From: Actinomadura meyerae
GTDB taxonomy: Bacteria > Actinomycetota > Actinomycetes > Streptosporangiales > Streptosporangiaceae
DNA length: 64,000 nt
Direction: 5' to 3'
NCBI RefSeq assembly: GCF_900188445.1
Contig: NZ_FZOR01000040.1
Span: 21,095 to 85,094, forward strand
Positions 42,441 through 50,857 of this stretch are shown in pieces. The position numbers were made by a program, and so were the translations under genes. The notes beneath the pieces were generated by a model. The model ran no database searches. It worked only from the letters and a program-made list of their open reading frames with translations, and was not told the origin of the DNA. Positions within the stretch are counted from its first letter, which is position 1; every line of letters starts with the position of its first letter.

Positions 42441-44069
42441 CTACGGCTTGAGCGAGGCTTCGTGGAACAAGGGCGTGGCCGAGGCGTCGAAGCCCAGCCC
42501 CGCCACCTTCTTCGACACCCCGAGCACGCGTTCCGGCACGTAGGTCGGGATCACCAGGGCGTGCGCGTTCAGGTGCAGCTGGATCCGGCTGTAGATCTGC
42601 CGGCGTTCGTCCGGGTCGGTGGATTCGGCGGCGTCGGTGAGCCAGCCGTCCAGCTTTCCGTCGGTGTACCGGAAGAAGTTGCCGCCGCCCTTCCCCGGGA
42701 AGCGGTCGGCCGCGTAGAAGTAACGGAGGATGTCCGGCTCCGGGCGGACGAAGCTGGCCCCCATCACGTCCATCCGGTCGCGGGCGGCGAGCACCTGCTG
42801 GGTCAGCGTCCCGGCGTCGACGCTCCGGAGGTCGACGTGGATCCCCACCCGCTTGGCCTGGGCCTGGATCGCCTGGGCGAGCACGTCCCGGCGGTCGCGG
42901 AACAACTGGGCCTGGTAGGGCCACCGCAGCGTCAGGCGCCTGCCGTCCTTGGTCCGGAAGCCCTCGGCGTCGCGTCCGGTCCAGCCCGCCTGGTCCAGCA
43001 GCCGCGCGCTGAGCGCGGGGTCGTACGGCCACGACCCGACGGTCTTGGGCTCGTACCCGACGGTGGCGGGGCTGAGCAGGCTCCAGGCGCGCGAGGCCCT
43101 GCCCATGTAGACGGACTTGACGATGGCGTCCATGTCCAGCGACCGCTGCAGGGCGACCCGGACCCGTTCGTCGGCCAGCACGCCCTTGGTCCCGTTGAGG
43201 AAGACGCCGAAGACCGCCCCGGGGACCTGAGCCCGCTTCACGGTGGCGCTCGACGACCGCTCCAGCGTCTTCATGTTGAGCGCCGGGACGTTGTCGATGG
43301 CGTGCACCTCGCCGCTGGTGAGCGCGCCCAGCCGGACGCTGTTCTCCGAGATGATCCGGAAGGTGAGCCGGGGGATCCGGGCCGCGCCCCGGTTCGCCGC
43401 GGTGGCGGGGCCCCAGGAGTACCCGGGGTTGCGGGCGAGGGTGATGCTCTTGGACCGGGTCCAGCCGACGAATCTGAAGGGTCCCGACCCCACGGGAGCG
43501 CCGCACAGCCCCCGGGCGTTCTTCTCGATCGACGCGGGGGACTGGATCCCCAGGTACGGAGTGCTCAGCGCCTGGAGGAACGCCGCGTTCGGTTCGTCCA
43601 GCCGAACCCGGACCGTGGTGGGGGAGACGACGTCCGAGCCCCGGTACCCGCGGATCAGGCTGGCCGCGTACCGCGACTTGGTCTTCGGGTCGACCGCGTG
43701 GTCGAGGGTGGCCTTGACGGCCGCCGCGTCGAGCGGCGTCCCGTCGTGGAACCGTACGCCCCGGCGGAGGGTGAAGGTGTAGGACCGGCCGTCGCGCCCC
43801 GCGGTCCACCGCTCGGCGAGCCAGGGATGGAACCTCCCGTCGGAGGACATCGCGACCAGCGAGTCGAAGATCGGCCGGTCCACGGTGGCCGTGACGTCGA
43901 GCGCGCTGTACTGCGGGTCCAGGCAGTCGGGTTCCATGTCCGTCGCGAAGACGAATCCCCTCCCCGCGTCCGCCGAGCCTCCGCCCGACGCGCATCCGGC
44001 GCTGGACAGGACCACCGCGATGCCGGCGGCGAGGACCACCCGGGCAGGACGGGACGGTCTCGGGATCAT
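42441..44069 (-). CDS. Oligopeptide/dipeptide-type ABC transporter substrate-binding lipoprotein
   Basis: A 542-residue SBP_bac_5-family lipoprotein with a lipobox SSAGC (Cys at residue 26). Family features are DMEPDCLDPQYSALDVT, the LAERWTAGRDGRSYTFTLRRGVRFHDGTPLDAAAV block and NPGYSWGP-type strand. Relatives bind peptides, nickel or other small ligands. It is first of a five-gene operon (this gene, two permeases, double ATPase, P450). A SARP-like box lies at 44151-44167, 82 bp upstream. Confidence 0.92.
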   Translation of the reverse strand: MIPRPSRPARVVLAAGIAVVLSSAGCASGGGSADAGRGFVFATDMEPDCLDPQYSALDVTATVDRPIFDSLVAMSSDGRFHPWLAERWTAGRDGRSYTFTLRRGVRFHDGTPLDAAAVKATLDHAVDPKTKSRYAASLIRGYRGSDVVSPTTVRVRLDEPNAAFLQALSTPYLGIQSPASIEKNARGLCGAPVGSGPFRFVGWTRSKSITLARNPGYSWGPATAANRGAARIPRLTFRIISENSVRLGALTSGEVHAIDNVPALNMKTLERSSSATVKRAQVPGAVFGVFLNGTKGVLADERVRVALQRSLDMDAIVKSVYMGRASRAWSLLSPATVGYEPKTVGSWPYDPALSARLLDQAGWTGRDAEGFRTKDGRRLTLRWPYQAQLFRDRRDVLAQAIQAQAKRVGIHVDLRSVDAGTLTQQVLAARDRMDVMGASFVRPEPDILRYFYAADRFPGKGGGNFFRYTDGKLDGWLTDAAESTDPDERRQIYSRIQLHLNAHALVIPTYVPERVLGVSKKVAGLGFDASATPLFHEASLKP

Positions 44070-44150
44070 GAGCTGCTCCCCTTCGGCGTGGCGGTCGGGC
44101 GGTGCGCCGCCGCTGGCGCGCGGCGGGCTGTCCGAGTCTCCGGGGGGTTT

Positions 44151-44167
44151 CTAAAGCGCCTCTTAAC
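44151..44167. promoter_or_regulatory. SARP-like tandem box upstream of the importer-P450 operon
   Basis: The minus strand reads GTTAAGAGGCGCTTTAG, two TTA-centred repeats about one helical turn apart, 82 bp before the binding-protein start. It resembles the boxes at 35795, 50830 and 53886. Confidence 0.6.
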
Positions 44168-44197
44168 ACGGCGTTCCGGTCTCCGTCGCCCGCCCGG

Positions 44198-44241
44198 CCT
44201 CCGCCGGACCTCCGCCGGACCTCCGCCGGACCTCCGCCGGG
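44198..44241. repeat. Four tandem 11-bp repeats
   Basis: CCTCCGCCGGA is repeated at 44198, 44209, 44220 and (last base changed) 44231, in the gap between the importer operon's start and the MFS gene's end. No function is evident; 11 bp equals one helical turn. Confidence 0.8.
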
Positions 44242-44248
44242 CATGACC

Positions 44249-44279
44249 GAGCCGCGCCCCCCGGCGGGGAGCGCGGCTC
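44249..44279 (-). terminator. Hairpin downstream of the MFS gene
   Basis: GAGCCGCGC (44249-44257) pairs with GCGCGGCTC (44271-44279), a 9 bp GC-rich stem 18 bp beyond the MFS stop. Confidence 0.6.
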
Positions 44280-44296
44280 GGGCGGGGATCATCCGG

Positions 44297-45778
44297 TCAG
44301 GTCTGAGCGGGCGGCTTGCGCACCTTGACGAAGACCAGCGTCACGATCAGCGACAGCACCGCGAAGACCGCACCCGCGAGGAACGCGGTCGCGATCCCGT
44401 GCGCGAGCCCCTCCTGCGCCCGCTGCGCGGCGGTGAGCGCCGGGTCCGGATCGTCCGCGGCGTTGCGCAGGGCGGTGCCGTAGACCGTGACGAGGATGGC
44501 GATGCCGAGGGAGCCGCCGACGCGCTGGAGCGTCTGGAGGGTGCCGGAGGCGGCCCCGGCGTCCTGCGGCGGCAGCCCGGCGAGGATCACCGCGCTGAGC
44601 GGCATGAAGCACAGCCCGACGCCCAGCCCGAACAGCACGGTCGGGCCCGCGACGTCGACCCAGTAGAGGCTGTCGGCCGACAGCCGGCTGAGCCAGAGGC
44701 TGGCGGCGACGGTGCCGACGATGCCGACCAGCGCGACGTTCTTGGAGCCCATTCTCGGGATGAGCTTGGGCGCGTAGCGCGCCGCCAGCAGCTGGGTGAC
44801 CGCCATCGGCAGGAACGACAGCCCGGCCGTCAGCGGGCTGAACCTGAGCACCTCCTGCGCGAACTGGCTCAGGAAGAAGAACATGCTCGACATGGTCGCG
44901 GGCAGCAGGAACATGCAGAAGTACGCGGCCGACCGGGTGCGGTCGGCGAACAGCCGCAACGGCATGATCGCGTCCCGGGTCCGGGTCTCGATGGCCACGA
45001 ACGCGGCAAGCAGCACGACGGCGATTCCGATGGACCACCGGGTCTGCCCGTCGCCCCAGCCGTTGGAGGCGGCCCGGATCAGCCCGTAGACCAGGGACGT
45101 CATGCCGATGGTGGAGGTCAGCGCGCCGGACAGGTCGAAGCGGGCGGGGTTGCGGGCGGATTCGGTGATGTACCGGTGGGACAGGACCGTGATCAGGGCG
45201 CCGAACGGCACGTTGACGAACATGACCCAGCGCCACGACGCGGTGGCGAGCACGCCGCCGAGGACCAGGCCGAGGACCATGCCGAACCCGGCGGCCATCG
45301 TGAACATGCCCAGCGCCTTGTTGCGCGCCTCCCCGGCGGGGAAGTTGGTGGCGATGAGGGCCAGTGAGCCGGGTGCCGCGAACGCCGCGCCGATGCCCTG
45401 GGCGGCCCGCGCCGCCAGCAGCGTCTCGCTGTTCTGGGCGATGCCGCCGACCAGCGAGGCGATCGTGAAGAGCGCCACGCCGAGCACGAACATGCGCCGG
45501 TGCCCGAAGACGTCGCTCAGCCGGCCGCCCAGCAGGAGCAGACCTCCGAAGGGCAGGGTGTACGCGCTGAGGACCCAGGCCAGGCCGGTCGGCGAGAAGT
45601 GCAGCTCCGCCTGGATGTCGGGCAGGGCGATGTTCACGATGGCGGTGTCGACGACCACCATCAGCTGCAGGGTGACGATGAGCGCGAGGGCGATGCCGAG
45701 GCCTCGTGCGGTTCTGTCCGCTCCCTCCGGTGCCTTGGTCCGCGGTGCGTCGCCCGCGGCGGCCGTGCGCTCTGACAT
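44297..45778 (-). CDS. MFS transporter, DHA2 (14-TM) type; probable product exporter
   Basis: A 493-residue major facilitator protein with about 14 hydrophobic segments. MVVVDTAIVNIALPDIQAEL near residue 42 matches the DHA2 motif with the Asp in helix 1, and LLLLGGRLSDVFGHRRMF is motif A. It is the only transporter gene of the cluster with its own operator-like inverted repeat (45821-45869). Export and self-resistance for the cluster's product is the likely role. It is transcribed apart from the P450 gene upstream. Confidence 0.9.
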   Translation of the reverse strand: MSERTAAAGDAPRTKAPEGADRTARGLGIALALIVTLQLMVVVDTAIVNIALPDIQAELHFSPTGLAWVLSAYTLPFGGLLLLGGRLSDVFGHRRMFVLGVALFTIASLVGGIAQNSETLLAARAAQGIGAAFAAPGSLALIATNFPAGEARNKALGMFTMAAGFGMVLGLVLGGVLATASWRWVMFVNVPFGALITVLSHRYITESARNPARFDLSGALTSTIGMTSLVYGLIRAASNGWGDGQTRWSIGIAVVLLAAFVAIETRTRDAIMPLRLFADRTRSAAYFCMFLLPATMSSMFFFLSQFAQEVLRFSPLTAGLSFLPMAVTQLLAARYAPKLIPRMGSKNVALVGIVGTVAASLWLSRLSADSLYWVDVAGPTVLFGLGVGLCFMPLSAVILAGLPPQDAGAASGTLQTLQRVGGSLGIAILVTVYGTALRNAADDPDPALTAAQRAQEGLAHGIATAFLAGAVFAVLSLIVTLVFVKVRKPPAQT

Positions 45779-45820
45779 GGGTCTCTCCTCGTGAGACGTG
45801 GACGGATGGGCGCCGAGCTA

Positions 45821-45869
45821 AAACGGAGGAAAATTTCGTTTCTCGATGATACGGAATTCTCCTCCGTTT
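45821..45869. promoter_or_regulatory. Long inverted repeat upstream of the MFS gene, probable repressor operator
   Basis: AAACGGAGGAAAATT (45821-45835) and AATTCTCCTCCGTTT (45855-45869) pair in 14 of 15 positions around a 19-bp spacer. It lies 43 bp upstream of the MFS start. The local AT-rich sequence suggests a promoter. The TetR-family protein at 53898-54485 is the natural candidate to bind it; this is inference. Confidence 0.65.
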
Positions 45870-45928
45870 CGCAATCGGCCCGCGGCCCGGCCGGCCCGCC
45901 GCTCACCGGGTGCCGGCGGACGGCCGTT

Positions 45929-47134
45929 TCACCAGGTGACGGGAAGTTCGTGCACGCCGAAGACGAAGTCGTGGCGGGTGCGGTAGCCGATCTCGTCCTC
46001 GCCGACGGCGAGCCGCAGTCCGGGGAACCGGGTGAGCAGGCCGCGCAGCGCCGTCTCCAGTTCCGCCTTCGCCAGCGACCGCCCCAGGCACTGGTGGACG
46101 CCGTGCCCGAAGGCCAGGTGCGCGGAGGCGTCCCGCTCGACGTCCAGCCGGCCGGGCTCGGGGAACACCGACGGGTCGTGGTTGGCGGCCGGGAGGCTCA
46201 CCTCGAAACCGTCGCCGCGCCCCATCGGGCAGCCGCCGATCTCGACGTCCCCGGTCACCAGCCGGACCACCCCGACCTGGGTGATCGACAGGAACCGCAG
46301 GAGCTCGTCGACCGCGCCGCTCCACAGCCCCGGGTCGGCCCGCAGCTTGGCCAGCTCGGCGGGCGCGGCCAGCAGCGCGAGCACCGACAGGGCGATCATC
46401 TGCGCGGTGGTCTCGTGCCCCGCCACCACCAGCAGCCGGGCCATCGCCACGAACTCCTCGTGCGACAGCTCGCCGGGAGCCACGTACCGCTCGGCGACCC
46501 GGCCCAGCAGGTTGTCCTCCGGTTCCGCCTCGTACCGGGCGGTGAGCTGGTCGAGGTAGGCGGTCAGCCGCCCGAACGCCTGCGCGGCGTCCGCCGGGTC
46601 GGCGGTCGAGGACGCGATGGTCTCGCTGACCGACTGGACCATCGCGCGGTCCCCGGCGGGGATGCCGAACAGCTCCGACACCACCCGCGAGGGCACCGCC
46701 ATCGCGTACTCGCGCAGCAGGTCGAGCGGGGGCTCGCGGTCCGCCAGCTCGTCCAGCAGGCCCTCCACCTGCGCCTCGATGCGCGGCCGGAGCGCCTGCA
46801 CCCGGCGGTGGGTGAACTCGGCGGTCACCATCCGGCGGAGCCGGCCGTGGTCCGGTTCGTCCATCTTCAGGAAGGACATCAGGTTGGGGCCGGGGATCAG
46901 CGGACCGACCCGGGGCAGGTCCGGGTCGGTCACGTCCGCGCTGGTGGCGGACTGGGCCAGGGCCGCCCGGACGTCGGCGTACCGGGTCAGCAGCCAGGGC
47001 GTGTGACCGTGCTCCAGCCTGATGCGGCCGGGGCCGTCCGCCCCCAGCCGGGCCAGCCCGGGGGAGGGGACGATCCGGTCCCGCCGATCCTGCGGATAGT
47101 CGGTGATCTCGGAGATCGCTTCGGTGTCGGTCAT
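45929..47134 (-). CDS. Cytochrome P450
   Basis: A 401-residue P450. The I-helix reads VVAGHETTAQ with the acid-Thr pair, ExxR is in AVDELLRFLS and the haem loop is FGHGVHQCLGRSLAKAE. It is similar in length to macrolide-tailoring and CYP107/CYP105-like enzymes. Its C-terminus ELPVTW is shared with the P450 at 37524. It is the last gene of the minus operon with the LLM oxidoreductase, amidohydrolase, SDR and SnoaL-like genes (48 bp gap before it). Confidence 0.93.
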   Translation of the reverse strand: MTDTEAISEITDYPQDRRDRIVPSPGLARLGADGPGRIRLEHGHTPWLLTRYADVRAALAQSATSADVTDPDLPRVGPLIPGPNLMSFLKMDEPDHGRLRRMVTAEFTHRRVQALRPRIEAQVEGLLDELADREPPLDLLREYAMAVPSRVVSELFGIPAGDRAMVQSVSETIASSTADPADAAQAFGRLTAYLDQLTARYEAEPEDNLLGRVAERYVAPGELSHEEFVAMARLLVVAGHETTAQMIALSVLALLAAPAELAKLRADPGLWSGAVDELLRFLSITQVGVVRLVTGDVEIGGCPMGRGDGFEVSLPAANHDPSVFPEPGRLDVERDASAHLAFGHGVHQCLGRSLAKAELETALRGLLTRFPGLRLAVGEDEIGYRTRHDFVFGVHELPVTW

Positions 47135-47182
47135 GTTGCCAACCCATCGGTGAGTGGTGCCGCGGCCGGACGCCGCGGCCGG

Positions 47183-48196
47183 TCAGGAGGACAGCACCTC
47201 GGCGAGGAGCTCGTAGGAGCGGACCCGCTCCTTGGGGTCGTGCACGGGCGTGAGGGCCATGAGCTCGTCGGCCCCGGTCTCCTCCAGCAGCCCGGCCGCC
47301 CTGCGCCGCAGGGTCTCCGGGCCGCCGATCAGGCTCGAGGCCAGCCGCTCGGCGACGAACTGCCTGGCGGCCGGGGGCCAGCGCAGCTCGGCGACCTGGT
47401 CGGGGCCGAGGTTGGGCGTGGCGCGGTTGCCGCTGAACAGGTTCAGCGTGACCTGCTTGAGCGGCAGGGACAGCCACTCGGCGCGCTCGTCGGTGTCGGC
47501 CCCGATCACCGAGGCGGCCACGATCGTGTAGGGCCGGTCGGACTCCCGCGACGGCCGGAACGACCGGCGGTAGACCTCGAGCGCGTCCGCGGCGCCCGAC
47601 GGGTTGAAGTGGTGCGCGAAGGCGAACGGCAGGCCCCATTCACCGGCCAGCCGGGCACTGGAGGAGCTGGAGCCCAGCAGCCACATCGCGGGCCGGTTGC
47701 CGAGCGCGGGCACCGCCAGCGTGCGGTTGCCGCCGTCGGTCTCGCCGGGCTCGTCGAAGTACCGCCGCAGCTCGTCGACCTGCTGGGCGAAGAACTCCGG
47801 GCCGGCCTCCGGGGCGCGGCGCAGCGCCGCGGCGGTGGCCGGGTCGGTGCCGGGGGCGCGGCCGACTCCCAGGTCGATCCGGCCGGGATGAAACGCCTCC
47901 AGGGTGCCGAACTGCTCGGCCACGACGAGCGGCGCGTGGTTGGGCAGCATCACCCCGCCCGAACCGACGCGCAGCGTGGCGGTCGCCGCGGCGAGCCGTC
48001 CGATCAGGACGGCCGGGGCGCTGCTGGCGACGTTGGCGGTGTTGTGGTGCTCGGCGACCCAGTAGCGGGTGTAGCCCAGCTGGTCCACCGCGACGGCCAG
48101 TTCGAGGCTGTCGCGGAGGGCCTGGGCGGTCGACGCCCCCTGCCACACCGAGGAGGTGTCGAGAACGGACAGGGCAGGGGCGGATGCTCGGGTCAT
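47183..48196 (-). CDS. LLM-class flavin-dependent oxidoreductase (luciferase-like)
   Basis: A 337-residue luciferase-like monooxygenase of the single-component MsnO8-type group. TRYWVAEHHNTANVASSAPAVLIGRLAA carries the family HH/N loop, and GRIDLGVGRAPGTDP the FMN-binding turn. Relatives use reduced FMN and oxygen, in antibiotic pathways often for Baeyer-Villiger-like or hydroxylation steps. The flavin reductase at 33335-33844 could supply the FMNH2. The stop of the upstream amidohydrolase overlaps its start. Confidence 0.9.
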   Translation of the reverse strand: MTRASAPALSVLDTSSVWQGASTAQALRDSLELAVAVDQLGYTRYWVAEHHNTANVASSAPAVLIGRLAAATATLRVGSGGVMLPNHAPLVVAEQFGTLEAFHPGRIDLGVGRAPGTDPATAAALRRAPEAGPEFFAQQVDELRRYFDEPGETDGGNRTLAVPALGNRPAMWLLGSSSSSARLAGEWGLPFAFAHHFNPSGAADALEVYRRSFRPSRESDRPYTIVAASVIGADTDERAEWLSLPLKQVTLNLFSGNRATPNLGPDQVAELRWPPAARQFVAERLASSLIGGPETLRRRAAGLLEETGADELMALTPVHDPKERVRSYELLAEVLSS

Positions 48197-49434
48197 GCGT
48201 CGTTGCTCCTAACTGAGAGGGGTGGGATGGGTCTCCGGCCGGGAACGTGCGCGCGCCCCCGGACGACGACCAGTTCGGGGGCGCCCAGGACCGCGAGGTC
48301 CGCTCGGGGGTCTCCCTCGACGACCAGCAGGTCGGCGTCGGCGCCGGGCACGACGCGTCCGGTCCGGTGCCCCAGCCCGAGCGCCTCGGCCGCCCGGGTC
48401 GTGGCGATCTCCAGGACCTGCCCTCGGGGGATGCCGGCGCGCTCGAACCAGCGCAGTCCTTCGAGGTAGCCGTCCCAGGGGGAGTGCGGGATGCCCGCGT
48501 CGGTCCCCGCGACCAGCCGGACGCCGGACTCGTGCTCGTGGCGGATCAGGTCGAGCCAGGGGCGCAGCCGCTCCTCGCCCGCCAGCCGCCGGTTCCGTGT
48601 GATCACGGCGCTGAGCGTGGGGCACACCGCCACGCCGCGCGCGGCGATCGCGCCGATGAGCCCGGCCGGGGCGGCCGGGCCCGTGGCGCCGGGCCGGGAG
48701 GGCAGGAACGAGCAGTGCTCCAGGGTGTCGGCGCCCGCCTCCAGCGCGGCCGCGACCCCGTCGCCGCCGTGGACGTGCGCCGCGACCGGGCGGCCGAGCC
48801 GGTGCGCCTCCGCGACGACCGCCGCGATCTCGGCGGGCCGGAACTGCGTCTCCCAGGTCGGCGGTCCGGCGGGGGTGAGATTGCCGCCGGTGACCATGAT
48901 CTTGATCAGGTCGGCGCCCGCCGCGGCGGTGCGCCGCACGGCCGCCCGCAGGTCGTCCGGCCCGGCCACCGCGCCGCCCAGGAACCAGCAGTGCCCCCCG
49001 GCCGGGGTGAGCGGCGGCCCGGCGGCCAGCAGCCGGGGACCGGGCACCGCGCCGGAGCCGATCAGGTCGCGGAGCCTGATCGCGATCCCGCCGCGGTCGC
49101 CCAGGTCGCGGACCGTGGTCACGCCGCAGTCCAGCAGCGTGAGCGCCCGCTCGGCCATCGCGGCCAGCAGGTCGTCGTCGGAGGTCGCGGCGAGGGCGCC
49201 GACCGGGTCGGGGCCGGCGTCGAACACGAGGTGCACATGGGCGTCGACGAGTCCGGGGAGCAGGGTGCGCCCCGGACGGTCGTCGACCGGGACGCCGGGC
49301 CCCGCGGCGGTGAGGACGTCCCGCCGGGGCCCGGACGCGACGATCCGCTCCCCGGCGACGAGGACCGCCCCGTCGGGGACCTCCTCGCCGTCGGGACCGG
49401 GGAGGAGGAGGTCGGCGGTGATGACGAATGCCAC
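48193..49434 (-). CDS. Metal-dependent amidohydrolase
   Basis: A 413-residue amidohydrolase-superfamily TIM-barrel enzyme. Metal motifs are VDAHVHL (HxH), a Lys in DLIKIMVTGGN, AAHVHGGDG and LEHCSF (His ligands) and GTDAGIPHS (Asp). The pattern is closest to imidazolonepropionase-like and prolidase-type members. It may hydrolyse an amide, ester or lactam of the pathway product or of a protected precursor. It overlaps the LLM gene by 4 bp. The presence of an importer operon in the same cluster is notable if an amide prodrug is processed. Confidence 0.88.
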   Translation of the reverse strand: MAFVITADLLLPGPDGEEVPDGAVLVAGERIVASGPRRDVLTAAGPGVPVDDRPGRTLLPGLVDAHVHLVFDAGPDPVGALAATSDDDLLAAMAERALTLLDCGVTTVRDLGDRGGIAIRLRDLIGSGAVPGPRLLAAGPPLTPAGGHCWFLGGAVAGPDDLRAAVRRTAAAGADLIKIMVTGGNLTPAGPPTWETQFRPAEIAAVVAEAHRLGRPVAAHVHGGDGVAAALEAGADTLEHCSFLPSRPGATGPAAPAGLIGAIAARGVAVCPTLSAVITRNRRLAGEERLRPWLDLIRHEHESGVRLVAGTDAGIPHSPWDGYLEGLRWFERAGIPRGQVLEIATTRAAEALGLGHRTGRVVPGADADLLVVEGDPRADLAVLGAPELVVVRGRAHVPGRRPIPPLSVRSNDA

Positions 49435-49501
49435 AGCGTCACGGCTCCCTGGAGGGTGAGGCCGGTCCGCCGCGCACGCCGGGTGTGCGGCGGAGCCGGG
49501 C

Positions 49502-50293
49502 TCACAGCATCGCGGCCCCGCCGTCGACGCCGAGGTAGGCGCCGGTGAGCTGGCCGGTCATGCCGGAGGCCAGCGCCAGGGCGACACCCGCGACGTCGTC
49601 GGTGGAGGACACCCGGCCGAGCGCGGCCTGCTTGCCGAACTCCGCGATCATGGCCTCCTGGTGCGGGCCCGCGTTGGCGTCGGTGGGGACCATCCCGGGC
49701 GCGAGCATGTTGACCCGGATGCCGTCGCCGCCCAGCTCGGCGGCCAGGACCCGGGCCAGCGAGTCCTGCGCGGACTTGGCGATGGTGATCTCCCCGGTGC
49801 CGCGCGGCGGGCGGCCCCGGGAGGAGGTCGCGCCGATGAAGACGATGCTCCCTCCCCCGCGCCGCCGCATCCCCGGCACGACCTCCCGGACCGGGTAGAG
49901 GGAGGCCGCGAGCTGGGTGTGGACCTGGTCGAGGATCTGCGGGGCGGCCACCACCGCGTCGGTCAGCCCGGCCCGGTACCGTTCCACCGCGTCGTCGGTC
50001 TGGCCGGCGGCGTTGCAGACCAGGACGTCGAAGTCGCCGAGGGCCGCGACCGCCTCCCGGACGGCGGCCGCGACCTGGTCGGGGTCGGCGGCGTCCGCGC
50101 CGACCGCCACCGCGGACGAGCCGGCGGCCTCGATGTCGCCCACCACGGACTTGGCGGCGTCGGCGTTGCGGTGGTAGTTCACCGCGACGGCCGCGCCGGC
50201 GGCGCCGAACCGGCGGGCGATCGCCGCGCCGATGCCGCGGCTGCCTCCGATGATCAGGGCCGTTCGCCCCTTCAGGAGCTGGGACTCGCTCAC
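49502..50293 (-). CDS. SDR family protein lacking the catalytic Tyr
   Basis: A 263-residue short-chain dehydrogenase fold with an intact cofactor motif GGSRGIGAAIA (16-26), NAAG and a conserved RVNMLAPG. The expected Tyr-x-x-x-Lys reads I169-T-I-A-K173: the Lys remains but Ile stands at the Tyr position. Ser residues are still present in GATSS. Normal hydride-transfer catalysis is therefore doubtful, and a binding, dehydratase-like or scaffold role is possible. It lies between the SnoaL-like gene and the amidohydrolase in the same operon. Confidence 0.87.
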   Translation of the reverse strand: MSESQLLKGRTALIIGGSRGIGAAIARRFGAAGAAVAVNYHRNADAAKSVVGDIEAAGSSAVAVGADAADPDQVAAAVREAVAALGDFDVLVCNAAGQTDDAVERYRAGLTDAVVAAPQILDQVHTQLAASLYPVREVVPGMRRRGGGSIVFIGATSSRGRPPRGTGEITIAKSAQDSLARVLAAELGGDGIRVNMLAPGMVPTDANAGPHQEAMIAEFGKQAALGRVSSTDDVAGVALALASGMTGQLTGAYLGVDGGAAML

Positions 50294-50324
50294 CTGGATG
50301 CTCCGTTCCTGACGGCCGGCCGGG

Positions 50325-50756
50325 TCACTTCGCGGAGGCGGCGATGAGCCACTCCACCGGCTCGGAGTAGTGGCGGTACAGCACGATCTCGCCGTTCCGG
50401 ACGCGGACCAGTCCGAGGTACCGGGTGCGGTACTTGCCGCCGGTGGTGTTCACCGAGCCGAGCCCGTAGAACTCGGCGACGATCACCTCGGGGTCGGAGG
50501 TCTCGTAGATGTCGACCTCCTCGATGGACTCCAGCTTGAGCGGGGTGAGCCGCTGGCCCTCGATCAGGTAGTCGCTGATGGCCTTCTTGCCCTCCAGCCG
50601 GCGCGGCTGGCCCTCGGAGGAGAAGGGGACGTCGAGCACGCCGTCCTCGGCCCACAGCTCGCCGAAACCGGCCATGTCGATGTCCACCATGCACTGGAGA
50701 ACGCGTTCGACGACGGCGCGCGGGCTCTGGGCGGTGTCCGTGGTGGTGTCGGCCAT
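50325..50756 (-). CDS. SnoaL-like/NTF2-fold protein
   Basis: A 143-residue cone-fold protein of the SnoaL/ketosteroid-isomerase-like group. The helix AVVERVLQCMVDIDMAGFGELWAEDGVLDVPF and the sheet ending LGLVRVRNGEIVLYRHYSEP are typical. Relatives cyclise, hydroxylate or isomerise polyketides. It is the first gene of the operon SnoaL-SDR-amidohydrolase-LLM-P450, and a SARP-like triple repeat lies 74 bp upstream. Confidence 0.87.
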   Translation of the reverse strand: MADTTTDTAQSPRAVVERVLQCMVDIDMAGFGELWAEDGVLDVPFSSEGQPRRLEGKKAISDYLIEGQRLTPLKLESIEEVDIYETSDPEVIVAEFYGLGSVNTTGGKYRTRYLGLVRVRNGEIVLYRHYSEPVEWLIAASAK

Positions 50757-50829
50757 GGTGGTGCTCTCCTTCGGTCGGTACGTCCCGGGGGAACGCGGGG
50801 TGTTCTCGTGGCCACGGTGCAGGCCACGG

Positions 50830-50857
50830 GTAAAGGCGATCTTCAGGGCGCCTAAAG
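50830..50857. promoter_or_regulatory. SARP-like triple repeat upstream of SnoaL operon
   Basis: On the minus strand three TTTA/TGAA-centred repeats (CTTTAG, CTGAAG, CTTTAC) follow each other at 11 bp intervals, the largest of the four SARP-like sites. It overlaps the stop codon of the FAD monooxygenase gene. Confidence 0.6.

Noticed and set aside
44198..44241. Tandem 11-bp repeats as a further SARP site
   Set aside because: The units lack the TTAA/TTAG core seen in the four other boxes.
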